A DNA stretch of 64,000 bases. Origin: CAKZLS01 sp963786305 (GTDB taxonomy: Bacteria > Pseudomonadota > Alphaproteobacteria > Rhodospirillales > Defluviicoccaceae). The DNA lies in assembly GCA_963786305.1 (NCBI GenBank), contig CAWAYL010000014.1, positions 620,001 through 684,000 of the forward strand, given 5' to 3'. A program made the position numbers and the translations under genes. The notes below the pieces were generated by a model, which had not been told where the DNA came from, did no database searches, and saw nothing but the letters and a program-made list of their open reading frames with translations. Below are positions 1 through 10,271 of this stretch, one piece after another; the stretch's first letter is position 1; each line of letters starts with the position of its first letter.

Positions 1-62
1 TGGTCGCGGTCCGCGACCGGGTCATCGAGGCCTATAAGGACATCGTGCGGATGCCGATCTAG
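1..62 (+). CDS. fliE: FliE C-terminus (partial)
   Basis: Only the last 19 codons lie in the window. They read in frame from base 3 and end in a run like DRVIEAYKDIVRMPI before TAG, the usual FliE ending. FliE is the basal-body protein linking the MS ring to the rod. The position just before fliQ, fliR and flhB supports the call. The 5' part lies outside the window. Confidence 0.8.
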   Translation, partial: VAVRDRVIEAYKDIVRMPI

Positions 63-121
63 TGGCCTGGGTCCCGGATCCGCCGGTTCGTGCGTTCGAT
101 GACGGAGGCGAAAAACAGACC

Positions 122-391
122 ATGATGAACGAGGTCGCAGTCCTCGAAATCGGCCGCGAGGCGACGTACATCATCCTCAAGACCGGCGGTCCGGTGATGA
201 TGGCCGGCATGATCGTGGGCCTGGCGATCTCGCTTTTTCAGGCGCTCACCACCATTCAGGAAATGACCCTGACGTTCGTGCCGAAAATCCTGGTCATTCT
301 GCTCGCCATCGTCGTGTTCCTGCCGTTCATGATGACCACCATGATCGAATTCAGCCAGACCCTGTTCGACCGCATCGCCGCCGGTGGTTGA
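122..391 (+). CDS. fliQ: flagellar export protein FliQ
   Basis: This is an 89-residue inner-membrane component of the flagellar type III export gate, the usual FliQ length. Two hydrophobic segments are visible, about residues 17-38 and 52-75, with the family-like stretch GLAISLFQALTTIQEMTLTF between and into them. The open frame extends upstream to 62, but I chose the ATG at 122 because a purine-rich site (ggaggcg) lies about 12 bases before it and the family begins there. It follows fliE, and fliR starts at the base after its stop, so the genes are probably translationally coupled. Confidence 0.93.
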   Translation: MMNEVAVLEIGREATYIILKTGGPVMMAGMIVGLAISLFQALTTIQEMTLTFVPKILVILLAIVVFLPFMMTTMIEFSQTLFDRIAAGG

Positions 392-1153
392 GTGGTGCTG
401 CAACAGCTCCTCGCCCTCAATACCTTCGCCTTCATTCTCATCTTCGTTCGCGTCGGCGCGGTCATCATGGTGCTGCCGGGGTTCAGCGCCGGCTACGTCA
501 GCATGCGCATCCGGCTGCTGCTCGCCTTCGCCATCAGTTTTCTCCTGACGCCGGTGCTGGCCGAGCGCCTGCCGGGTCTGCCGGCGACGCCGGTGGCGCT
601 CGGCATGCTGCTTCTCGGCGAGGTGCTGATCGGCGTGTTCCTCGGTGTCGTGGCGCGGATCGTGGTGGCGTCGCTGCACGTGGCCGGCACGTTCGCGTCC
701 TACTTCGCGTCGCTGACCAGCGCGCTGGTCAACGATCCGGTGACCGATCAGCAAAGCTCCACCATCGCCGGGTTCTTCGGAACGGTGGGCGTTCTGCTGA
801 TCTTCGTCGCCGATCTCCACCACCTGATGCTGATGGCGATGGTGGAGAGCTACACGCTGTTCGTTCCCGGCCAGGCGCCGCCCATCGGCGACTTCGCCGA
901 CATGATCGCCCAGCGGGTGGCCGACAGCTTCGCTCTGGGCCTGCAGATGTCGGCGCCGTTTCTGATTTTCGGACTGGCCTACTACATCGGGCTCGGACTG
1001 CTCGGCCGTCTGATGCCGCAACTTCAGGTGTTTTTCATCGGCATCCCGGTGCAAATTTCCTTGCAGATCTGGGTTATGATGTTAACCCTTTCGGGTATCA
1101 TGATTGTTTTCCTCAACCGCTTTTCGGAAGTGTTCGGCCCGTTCGCGGGCTGA
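392..1153 (+). CDS. fliR: flagellar export protein FliR
   Basis: This 253-residue polytopic membrane protein is a subunit of the flagellar export gate and works with FliP, FliQ and FlhB. It begins with GTG immediately after the fliQ stop. Several hydrophobic helices are visible from residue 10 onward. FliR-like stretches include ALINDPVTDQ-type sequence near residue 110 and FLIFGLAYYIGLGLLGRLMP near 190, and length matches the family. No frame break is seen. The flhB GTG follows 18 bases downstream. Confidence 0.92.
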   Translation: MVLQQLLALNTFAFILIFVRVGAVIMVLPGFSAGYVSMRIRLLLAFAISFLLTPVLAERLPGLPATPVALGMLLLGEVLIGVFLGVVARIVVASLHVAGTFASYFASLTSALVNDPVTDQQSSTIAGFFGTVGVLLIFVADLHHLMLMAMVESYTLFVPGQAPPIGDFADMIAQRVADSFALGLQMSAPFLIFGLAYYIGLGLLGRLMPQLQVFFIGIPVQISLQIWVMMLTLSGIMIVFLNRFSEVFGPFAG

Positions 1154-1171
1154 TCCGCTTCACAGACTGTC

Positions 1172-2237
1172 GTGGCTGAAGAGCAAGACGGCTCGAAAAC
1201 CGAAGACCCGACACCGAAACGCCTGCACGATGCGCGCGAGAAGGGGCAGGCTGCCTCGTCCCAGGAAATCAAGAGCTGGGCCATCCTGGTGGGCGGCGCC
1301 ATCGCCCTGGTGTTCATGGCGCCGGGGGTGTCGCGTGATATTGCCGCGCAATTGACCCGGTTCCTCGACTCGCCGCACGATATCTCGCTGCACGCCGAGA
1401 ACATGCAGGACGCGCTGGCGGGTCTGGTGCTGGACATCGGCTGGATCATCGCGCCGATACTGGCGCTGCTGGTGGCCCTCGCCATCGCCGCCGGGGTCCT
1501 GCAGGTCGGTCTGATCTGGGCGCCCACCAAGATCAAGGCCGACCCCAAGAACATTTCGCTGCAGAAGGGGCTGGGCAAGCTGTTCTCCGCGCAGTCGCTG
1601 ATGGAGTTCGTCAAGGGGTTGCTCAAGCTCGGCGCCGTCGGCGCGGTTTCGCTGGGCCTGGCGCTGCCGCTTTTGCGCGACGTGGAGCTGCTGCCGGCGA
1701 TCGGCGTGCCGGGAACGCTCGATCGCGTCCATGAACTGGCCGTCATGATGACCGTCGCGACGGTGGCGGTCATGACCGCCGTGGCGCTTCTCGATTTCGC
1801 CTACCAGAAATATACCTTCCTGAAGCAGATGCGAATGACCAAGCAGGAGGTCCGCGACGAGCACAAGCAGTCCGAGGGCGACCCGCAGATCAAATCCCGC
1901 ATCCGCCGCTTGCGAATGGAGCGCGCGCAGAAGCGGATGATGGCGGCGGTGCCCAACGCCGACGTGATCATCACCAACCCGACGCACTATTCCATCGCGC
2001 TATCTTACGAAATGGAGTCCATGGGGGCGCCGAAGCTGGTGGCCAAGGGCGTCGACGCCATCGCCCAGCGCATTCGGGAGATCGCCCGCGAGCACGATAT
2101 TCCGCTGGTCGAGAACCCGCCGCTGGCGCGCGACGCTCTATGCGTCGGTGGAGATCGACCAGGAAATTCCGCCCGAGCACTATCAGGCGGTGGCCCAGAT
2201 CATCGGCTACGTCATGCGGCTGAAGGGCCAGGGGTAA
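1172..2237 (+). CDS. flhB: flagellar export switch protein FlhB (one frameshift)
   Basis: FlhB is the export-gate protein that switches substrate specificity by self-cleavage. It opens at GTG 1172 with an N-terminal sequence typical of FlhB (EDPTPKRLHDAREKGQ). Four hydrophobic segments follow, then a cytoplasmic domain with the autocleavage motif NPTH at about residue 269. The frame breaks near 2130; deleting one G in the gcgcgcgac run restores LYASVEIDQEIPPEHYQAV and a TAA at 2235-2237. The length is then normal. I read the break as a sequence error, because the frame resumes perfectly. Confidence 0.9.
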
Positions 2238-2264
2238 TGCCAATTCTCGGTCGATAGGAATTTA

Positions 2265-2385
2265 TTGTGATCGTGTTTCACGCTTCTTCGGGGCCCAGGT
2301 TCCAAAGGTGGGGAAACCGCTTGACGATGGGTCCCCATCGCCAGCACGGTCCCTCCTGCCGAGGAAGTGTGAAACACGATCACAA
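2265..2385. repeat. 121-bp MITE-like element with 27-bp terminal inverted repeats
   Basis: The ends 2265-2291 and 2359-2385 are inverted copies of each other, matching at 25 of 27 bases including a perfect 17-bp outer block (ttgtgatcgtgtttcac). A 6-bp hairpin (cgatgg/ccatcg) sits inside. It has no coding capacity and fills most of the 210-bp gap between flhB and the next gene. A related half-motif occurs at 28596-28616. No target-site duplication is obvious. It could be a small non-autonomous mobile element, or simply a long structured RNA. Confidence 0.55.
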
Positions 2386-2447
2386 AGAGTCCCTGTCAAT
2401 GAGACTTGGTATATTGACCGCCGAACGCGGCCGCTCGACCAGGGGCT

Positions 2448-4060
2448 TTGTGTGATGGGCGTGGACGGGCGTCGGACGGCGATCGGGCGGTGGCTGGCGG
2501 CGGGCCGCGCGCGGGGGCGGCGCGATCGCGCGAAGACCGTTTGAAGCTGGTGTTCGACCAGTCGCCCGTCGGCATCGCCTTTCTCGATCTTCGCGGCGAC
2601 ATCGTCGAGTGCAATGGCGCCTTCGTCCGCGCGCTGGGGGTGGCGCGGGACGCGGTGGTCGGCGGACCGTTCGCCGGATATGGTCAGCAAGGAGGACCGC
2701 GACGACGTGGTCGGACAGCTGTCGAAACTCGTCCTCGGCACCGTCCGCGCCGCCCGGCTGGAGGGTATCCGCATGCCCGGCGGCGAGCGCGCGCGAGGTC
2801 TCGGCGTCGATCTTCGCCGGCCGGGTGGAGGACGCCGGCGAGCGTCACCGGTCTGATCGTCCACGTGCTGGACGGCACGGATCACCGCAACCTCGAAGTG
2901 CAGCTCGCCCAGTCCCAGAAGATGCAGGCCATCGGCCAGCTTGCGGGCGGAATTGCCCACGATTTCAACAATCAGCTGACCGCCACGCTGGGATTCTGCG
3001 ATCTGCTGCTGGCGCGCCACGGCCCGGGCGATCCGTCGTTCGACGACATCATGCAGATCCGGGGCAACGCGAAGCGGGCCTCGAGCCTGGTCCGCCAACT
3101 TCTGGCGTTTTCGCGCAAGCAGAAACTCGAGCCCGTGGTGCTCGACGTCAAGGAAGCGCTCGCGGATCTGCACAAGATGCTGGGCAGACTTCTCGGTGCC
3201 AACATCGAGCTGAGGGTCGAAGACGGCGGCGGCGCGGCGTTCGTGCGGGTCGATCCCGGGCAGTTCGATCAGGTCATCATAAATCTGGCGGTGAACGCGC
3301 GGGACGCCATGCCGGGCGGCGGGACGCTGACCATCCGGAGCTCGGCGTTGACCGTCGACGAGGAGATGCGGCGCGGAGCCGATCTGATGAACCCCGGAAC
3401 GTACGTGCTGATCGAGGTCGCCGATACCGGTGCCGGCATTCCCAAGGAGGTCATCGGCAATATCTTCGAGCCGTTCTTTTCCACCAAGGAGGTGGGCGCC
3501 GGGACCGGGCTCGGCCTCTCTACCGTCCACGGAATCGTTCACCAGACCGAAGGGTTCGTGTTCGTCGACAGCGCTTCTGGAGAAGGCGCCGTCTTCAGCA
3601 TCTACCTTCCGGCCTGCGCCGAAAACGCGGCCCGGAGCGAGCCGCCGTCGGCGTTCGACCGTGCCGCCGGCGACCGAGGCGGACGCCGGCGGGGCCGGCA
3701 CAATTCTACTGGTGGAGGACGAGGAGTCGGTTCGCGTGTTTGCCGCCCGGGCATTGCGCAACAAGGGCTATCGGGTGCTTGAGGCGACCAATGGCGAAAA
3801 TGCCCTCGACGTGATCACCGCCCGCGACCAGGGAATCGACCTCATAGTGACCGATGTGGTGATGCCGTCGATGGACGGCCACACCCTGGTGCGGATCGCG
3901 CGTCAGGAACTGGGCGGCGTCAAGGTTATACTGGTTTCGGGCTACGCCGACGCCGCGCGCCGACGGCGCCCACGGCCAAGATCCGACCGTCTATTTTCTC
4001 CCAAAACCGTTCTCGCTCGCCGATCTGGCCGGCAAGGTCAAAACAGTCATGGCCGCGTGA
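2448..4060 (+). CDS. cckA: CckA-like hybrid histidine kinase (several frameshifts)
   Basis: Reading across the frame breaks gives, in order: a PAS-like sensor (QSPVGIAFLDL onward), a HisKA phosphoacceptor (GGIAHDFNNQ), an HATPase (NLAVNARDAMPGGG, GTGLGLSTVHGI) and a receiver domain with phosphoacceptor aspartate in VTDVVMPSMDG and the lysine of LPKPF. This order is typical of CckA, the cell-cycle kinase that acts through ChpT on CtrA. Breaks lie near 2676, 2797, 2838, 3655 and 3955; the four that can be resolved are repaired by deleting one base. The usual N-terminal transmembrane helices are not visible, so the start is uncertain and the gene may be truncated. It overlaps the convergent regulator by 14 bases. 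Confidence 0.75.
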
Positions 4061-5514
4061 CTCCGTCGCGGGTCAGATATCGGAGCACCGCCGGGCCGGT
4101 CACCAGCATGCGGATGAGCTCGGCCTGGCGATCCGTTCCGGTCTTGCCGAACACGTGCTTAAGGTGCTTTCGCGCCGTTTCATAGACGAGTCCGAGCGAT
4201 TCGGCGGTTTCCTCGAGCCGGTAGCCGTTGGCCAGCAGCGCCGCCACGCGCGCTTCGGCGCGGGTCAAACCATAGAGCTCGCACAGCCTTGGCTGATCGA
4301 TGTCGACTACATGGCCGGGATCGCCAAGAAACACGATCACCGCCGGTTCGTCGGGCGAGCGCATTTCCTTGCCGCTATCCACCGGCGCGATGAGAATCGA
4401 CAGCGGTTTCTGGCCCGAGGGGCGCTGGATTGAAAACGCGCGAACGCCGTCGTCGCGGTCCTTGGCGGTCTTGGAGGTGTCGGGTGCGATGAGGTCACGC
4501 AACCGCAAGCGGCGGCCATGATGATCGATTTCCAACCCTGCCTTGCCGATGGAAAGTTCGGCACTGGCAGCGAGAATGCCCTGCGCGCGTTGATTGGCCT
4601 CGATGATATTGCCGGCCGCGCCGGCCACCATCACGCCCATGGGAATGACGTCGAGCACGTTCGACGCCACCTTCTGGATTTCATTCGCTTCGTGGAGCGA
4701 CTTTCCCGATCGGAAGGCGCGCTGAAGGTTGGGCAGCAGGCGACGAAACAGCGCCAGAACGCCGTCGCTGAACGGTCCTTCGACTTCGCCGCGCCCGATG
4801 AACAGGTAGGTGACGTAATTCCGCCGACGATCCAGGACGCCGAACAAATGATGATGGAGGCCAAGCGGCTTCAGCCACTCGCGATAAAACGGCGTCTCGA
4901 TCAGTTCGTTTTCCATCAGGATCTGCTCGTCGGTCCAAACGCTGCCCGGCGCGCGGAAATACTCGTCCTGCTGGAGAAAGATGTTCAGGCGGCTGTAGCG
5001 TTCGGCGAAGGAGGCGATCGCCGCCTTGTTGACATAGACGGAGTGCTCGATCCGTCCCCGGCCGCTTTCATAATCGTGCGAGGCGATGGCGCAGATCTTG
5101 GCGCCGAGGGCATCGGACAAGGCCACCAGGCATTTCGGCCAAAGTTTCGGATCGACGCTGGCTTCATGAAAACCGGAGAGGATTTCCAACAGCGCGCCGC
5201 TTCGGGGGTCGCGGATATCGGCGAGGCTCGGATCGAAGGCCCGCTCGCCATCGGAGGTTCCCGCCCAGGCCCGCCGGTCGTTACTGGCGCGCCGGTCCGG
5301 GTCGAAACGACGATGGGAGCTGTTTCGGCGATCCAGGCCGCAGCGTCGTTCGGAACCCGGTCGAGAGGCCGGATTGCGATGCGTCGCTCCGCTCATTGCG
5401 CCCGATTCCAGCCTGCCGGTCCTCGCCGGACCGCCGTTCGTCGTCCCGCCTCCGATCCGGATCGTCACGGCGATCTTCACCCGAGCGCCTGTCAACAAGC
5501 CCGCCAACGTTCAT
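4047..5514 (-). CDS. LuxR-family regulator with N-terminal DRR repeats (one frameshift)
   Basis: The C-terminus carries a GerE/LuxR helix-turn-helix (LTRAEARVAALLANGYRLEE). The middle 300 residues are a probable sensory region without a motif I recognise. The long frame alone starts at 5507, but the ATG at 5514 has a strong ribosome site (aaggagagg). One extra base near 5360 separates that frame from the main one. The joined N-terminus is a charged low-complexity tract with repeated DRR and ERR spaced by about four residues. DNA-binding function is well supported; the ligand and targets are unknown. Confidence 0.75.
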
Positions 5515-6336
5515 TCACCCTCTCCTTCGCGCAATGATTGCTGCCCCTGGTGGGGGCGCCGACAGTTTGCGTTTTCCTGTCGTAAGCGCACGAAACGTGC
5601 GAATAATGCTCAATCGAAACCCTCACCCCTCGGTATAATGCCACCTAATCTTTCATTATCCAACCGCAAGGTTGAACCTTTTTTTGGAGGATGGTTGCAG
5701 ACCAACTTGTCCAACATCCGAGGAGGGTTCCCGCCGACGCGACGCGATCCAGCAAACTCCGGGACTCCACATTTTTGTGGACTCAACCCCGGGTTGGGGA
5801 CGTGGTGGCGCCTTCCGGCGCCACCTATCGGGCCGACGGGCCCGCAAAAGAAAAGCGGGCGGTTCAAGAATACCCCGTCGGGGGTAATCCGGGCGCGCGG
5901 GCCACGCCGCCGGTCCTGAATATGTGTAAAGCAACCATTATGATATTTTTACGAGCATCGACCTCGATGCCGCAATTGGGTCACTAATTGCCTCCAGGCG
6001 GCAACCCGATCGTCCGCTGATCACGAAATTGTGAACAGCTGTTTGCCGTCACCGCCATAACCGATGATGCTCCGGAGCACGCGGCCTCTTCTTTCCGCGC
6101 GTCACGAGGATGGTCATCGACGCGTGGATTCGGCGTCATCGGCGACATTCGCGTGCCTGCCAGTCCTCGTCGGCCCGATCGCAGCGATGCCAACGAGCCA
6201 TAAATCACCCAAAAGGGTTAAATAATAACTTATATATATCAGAGGGTTGCAAAAATGTCTTGCTTGGTGGAACAAAACAAGTACGGTGATGCCAGTTGCT
6301 TACCGCCATGGCCTATGAAATAAGGGGGGACCGTCA
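5515..6336. other. 820-bp non-coding gap with nine short hairpins
   Basis: No credible ORF is present. Nine compact stem-loops lie at 5543-5557, 5587-5601, 5661-5674, 5763-5784, 5787-5799, 5804-5825, 5829-5844, 5871-5886 and 5955-5970. Loops are 3-5 bases and stems 4-9 bp, mostly perfect. The 5661 stem has a GCAA loop and is followed by seven T, so it may be a plus-strand terminator. The remainder up to 6230 shows nothing I recognise. Upstream of recA it turns AT-rich. Confidence 0.6.
6270..6284 (+). promoter_or_regulatory. possible LexA (SOS) box upstream of recA
   Basis: The stretch gaac-N7-gtac matches the alphaproteobacterial SOS operator GAAC-N7-GAAC at seven of eight defined bases. It lies 53 bases before the recA start, a sensible place for LexA repression. 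The single mismatch and lack of a clear promoter keep confidence moderate. Confidence 0.5.
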
Positions 6337-7417
6337 ATGTTGGGAACCAGTTTTCGTCTCGTGGAAAGAGACAGCACCGATAAAGGCAAGGCCATCGACG
6401 CCGCCGTCAGCCAGATCGAGCGGGCTTTCGGCAAGGGGTCGATCATGCGCCTCGGCCAGCGCGAAACCGTCGAGACCGAGACCGTTTCGACCGGTTCTCT
6501 TGGCCTGGATATCGCGCTTGGGATCGGCGGCCTGCCGCGGGGCCGCGTCGTCGAGATTTATGGTCCGGAAAGCTCGGGCAAGACGACGCTCGCGCCTTCA
6601 TACCGTTGCCGAAGCGCAGAAAAAGGGCGGGGTCTGCGCCTTTGTCGATGCCGAGCACGCGCTCGATCCCATCTATGCGCAGAAACTCGGCGTCAACGTC
6701 GACGATCTGCTGATTTCGCAGCCCGACGCCGGCGAGCAGGCCCTCGAAATCGCCGATACCCTGGTTCGCTCGGGCGCGGTGGACGTGCTGGTCGTGGACA
6801 GTGTCGCGGCCCTGGTGCCGCGGGCCGAGCTCGAGGGCGAAATGGGCGACACCCATGTGGGACTTCAGGCGCGGCTGATGAGCCAGGCCTTGCGCAAGTT
6901 GACCGCTTCGGTCGCCCGCTCGCGCACCATGATCATCTTCATCAATCAGATCCGGATGAAGATCGGCGTGATGTTCGGCAATCCGGAGACGACCACCGGC
7001 GGCAACGCGCTGAAGTTCTACTCGTCGGTCCGCCTGGAGATCCGCCGCATCGGCGCCATCAAGGACCGCGACGAGATGGTCGGCAACCAGACCCGGGTCA
7101 AGGTGGTGAAGAACAAACTGGCGCCGCCGTTCAAAATGGTCGAATTCGACATCATGTATGGCGAGGGCATTTCCAAAACCGGCGAGCTCATCGATCTCGG
7201 TCTCAAGGCCGGGCTGGTGGAGAAATCCGGGTCGTGGTTCTCCTACGGCTCGACCCGCGTCGGCCAGGGACGCGAGAACGCCAAGGCCTATCTGCGCGAA
7301 AACCCCGAAGTCGGCCAGGAAATCGAAAACAAGATCCGCGAGAACGCCGGTCTGGTCTCGGAAGCGATGATGGCGGAACCGGTCGCTGTGGACGCCGCCG
7401 CCGAAACCACGGACTGA
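6337..7417 (+). CDS. recA: recombinase RecA (one frameshift)
   Basis: RecA catalyses strand exchange and LexA self-cleavage. The ATG at 6337 follows a good ribosome site (aaggggg) and starts MLGTSFRLVERDS. Walker A is GPESSGKTT near residue 70 and Walker B is VLVVDSVAAL. The frame breaks near 6594, just after Walker A; removing one base gives LALHTVAEAQKKGG and an uninterrupted remainder of normal length (about 359 residues). Since recA is almost never lost in free-living bacteria, a sequence error is the likeliest reason. alaS follows, as in many alphaproteobacteria. Confidence 0.93.
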
Positions 7418-7493
7418 TGGTCGTCGCCGGCCTCGCGGCTGGCAGCATGTCGACCGACCACCTGCACAGATAAGTACTTTGATGAAACACACG

Positions 7494-7515
7494 GGCGGTC
7501 CCCGAGCGGGCCGCC
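7494..7515 (+). terminator. possible recA terminator hairpin
   Basis: An 8-bp stem (ggcggtcc with gggccgcc, one G-U pair) and 6-base loop lie 77 bases after the recA stop. The following ttgttc is only weakly T-rich, so it could be a weak terminator. Confidence 0.35.
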
Positions 7516-7623
7516 TTGTTCGGTCTGTCACGGGCTTTGTGGACACTCCCGAGCGTTGGTTGTAAAAGCGAGTTTTTTCCGGCCAGCATTCCGTTAAGTG
7601 CGCCACGAACCTAAATAGAACCC

Positions 7624-10271
7624 ATGCAGACCGTCAACGATATCCGAAAAGCGTTTCTCGATTTCTTTGCGCGCCATGACCACAGGGTCGTGGACTCGAG
7701 CCCGCTCGTGCCGCGCAACGATCCGACCCTGATGTTCACCAATGCCGGCATGGTGCAGTTCAAGAACGTGTTCACCGGCGCCGAAAAGCGCGACTACGCG
7801 CGCGCCGCGACCTCGCAGAAGTGCGTTCGCGCCGGCGGCAAGCACAACGACCTGGAAAACGTCGGCTACACGGCCCGCCACCACACGTTTTTCGAGATGC
7901 TCGGCAACTTCTCCTTTGGCGACTACTTCAAGGACGTCGCCATCGAGCTGGCATGGAATCTGGTCACCAGGGAATTCGGATTGCCGCCCGAAAAACTGCT
8001 GGTCACGGTCTATTCCGAGGACGACCAGGCGTTCGATCTGTGGAAGAAGATCGCCGGCCTGCCCGAGAGCAAGATCATCCGCATCGCCACGTCCGATAAT
8101 TTCTGGGCCATGGGCGAGACCGGGCCCTGCGGTCCGTGCTCCGAGATTTTCTACGATCATGGCGACCATATTCCGGGCGGACCGCCGGGCAGTCCCGACG
8201 AGGACGGCGACCGGTTCATCGAAATCTGGAACCTCGTGTTCATGCAGTACGAGCAGGTGACGGCAGACCAGCGGGTCGATCTGCCGAGGCCCTCGATCGA
8301 CACCGGCATGGGCCTGGAGCGGACCGCCGCGGTCTTGCAGGGTACCCACGACAACTACCAGATCGACCTCATGGAGGCGCTGATCCACGCGTCGGCCGAG
8401 GCCAGCGGCACCGAGCCATTCGGCGAACACAAAACCTCGCACCGGGTCATCGCCGATCATCTGCGGGCCACCAGCTTTCTCATCGCCGACGGCGTGCTGC
8501 CGTCCAACGAGGGTCGCGGCTACGTCCTGCGGCGGATCATGCGCCGCGCCATGCGCCACGCCCATCTCATGGGCTGCGCCGAGCCGCTTGATGTGGCGGC
8601 TGGTGCCGGCGCTGGTGGCGAAGATGGGCGGCGCCTATGCCGAACTGGGCCAAGCGCAATCGCTGATCACGGAGACGCTGAAACTCGAGGAAACCCGCTT
8701 TCAGCGGACGCTCGATCGCGGTCTCGGGCTGCTTGACGAGGCGGTGTCGAAATTGCCGTCGGCCGGGACACTGGATGGCGACACGGCGTTCAAGCTTTAC
8801 GACACCTATGGGTTTCCCCTCGATCTGACGCAGGACGCGCTGCGCGCCAAGGGCTTCGGCGTCGATGTGGACGGCTTCAATCGGGCCATGGAACACCAGC
8901 GTGCCGAAGCGCGCCGCGCCTGGGCCGGCTCCGGCGAGGCCGCGACCGAGGCGGTCTGGTTTGCCATTCGCGAACGGAACGGTCCGACGGAGTTCCTTGG
9001 CTATGAGACCGAGCTTGCCGAGGGCCAGGTCGCGGCCATCGTCGTCGACGGCACCGAAGTCCAAACGGCCTCGGAAGGTCAGGGCGTGGCGATCGTCTGC
9101 AATCAGACCCCCTTCTATGCGGAATCGGGCGGCCAGATCGGCGACTCGGGCGCCATGTGCACGGCCGCGGGCGCGAGGGTCGTCGTCACCGATACGCAGA
9201 AGCGGCTTGGCGACGTATGGGTCCACATCGGCGCGGTGGAGACCGGCGAGGTTCGCGTCGGCGACCACGTGGAAATGGAAGTCAGCCATGGCCGGCGCTC
9301 GGCGATCCGCGCCAATCATTCGGCGACACATCTTCTGCACCATGCGCTGCGCCATCACCTGGGAGAGCATGTGACCCAAAAGGGGTCGCTGGTGGCTCCG
9401 GATCGCTTGCGCTTCGATATCAGTCATCCCTTGGCGGTGGATCCGGAAGCGCTCGCCCTGGCCGAAGCCGAAGTCAACGCCCAGGTCCGCGAAAACACCG
9501 AGGTGACGACGCATCTGATGGACCCGGAGCAGGCCGTTGCCGCCGGCGCCATGGCGCTGTTTGGCGAGAAATACGGTGACGAGGTTCGGGTGGTGTCCAT
9601 GGGCAGCGCCGGCGACCGGCCGTACTCCACCGAGCTGTGCGGCGGCACCCATGTGCGGCGGACGGGCGATATCGGTTTGTTCAAGATCATTTCGGAGGGC
9701 GCCGTCGCGGCCGGCGTGCGGCGGATCGAGGCGGTGACCGGCGAGGGCGCCCAGCGCTACGTGGGCTTCCAAGGCGAAGCCCTGCTTGAAGTCGCCAGCC
9801 TGCTCAAGACCGCGCCGGCGGAAGTGCCGGGGCGGGTGGCGGCCCTATTGGAGGAACGGCGCAAAGCTCGAGCATGACCTGAGCGAGGCGCGGCGCGCGC
9901 TGGCCACGGGCGGCGGCGGCAACGGCGCGGAAATCAGGGATGCGGGCGGTATCCGCTATTCGCCGCGCCTGCTCGACGGCATCCCCGCCAAGGATCTCAA
10001 GAGCCTGGCCGACGATCTCAAGCAACAGGTTGGCTCGGGCGTCGTGGCCCTGGTTTCGCGGAGCGACGGCAAGGCGTCGGTGGTGGTCGGGGTAACGGAC
10101 GATCTCAAGGAGCGGTTCAATGCCGTGGATCTGGTCCGAGTGGGATCGGCGGCACTCGGCGGCAAGGGCGGCGGCGGTCGTCCCGACATGGCCCAGGCCG
10201 GTGGGCCGGACGGCGAGCGGGCCCAAAACGCACTCGACGCCATAGAGCAAGCCGTGGCCGGCATCGCTTGA
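7624..10271 (+). CDS. alaS: alanyl-tRNA synthetase (two frameshifts)
   Basis: AlaRS charges tRNA-Ala and edits mischarged Ser and Gly. The N-terminal catalytic domain is clear (FTNAGMVQFKNVFTG, RRIMRRAMRHAHLMG). The editing domain has the zinc-type HxxxH in NHSATHLLH and the CGGTH cysteine/histidine. The C-terminal domain ends near residue 880. Breaks near 8586 (extra T in ccgctt) and 9863 (extra A in cgcaaag) are each repaired by removing one base. Length and domain order are then standard. The MFS gene overlaps the stop by three bases. Confidence 0.93.

Noticed and set aside
59..1054. A long minus-strand ORF rich in His, Arg, Gln and Glu over fliQ/fliR
   Set aside because: It is the antisense shadow of GC-rich membrane-protein codons; composition is unlike a folded protein and it lies exactly over well-supported flagellar genes.
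5515..6336. 6S RNA or another named small RNA in the recA upstream gap
   Set aside because: I see no long bulged duplex or other family hallmark; only a series of independent hairpins.
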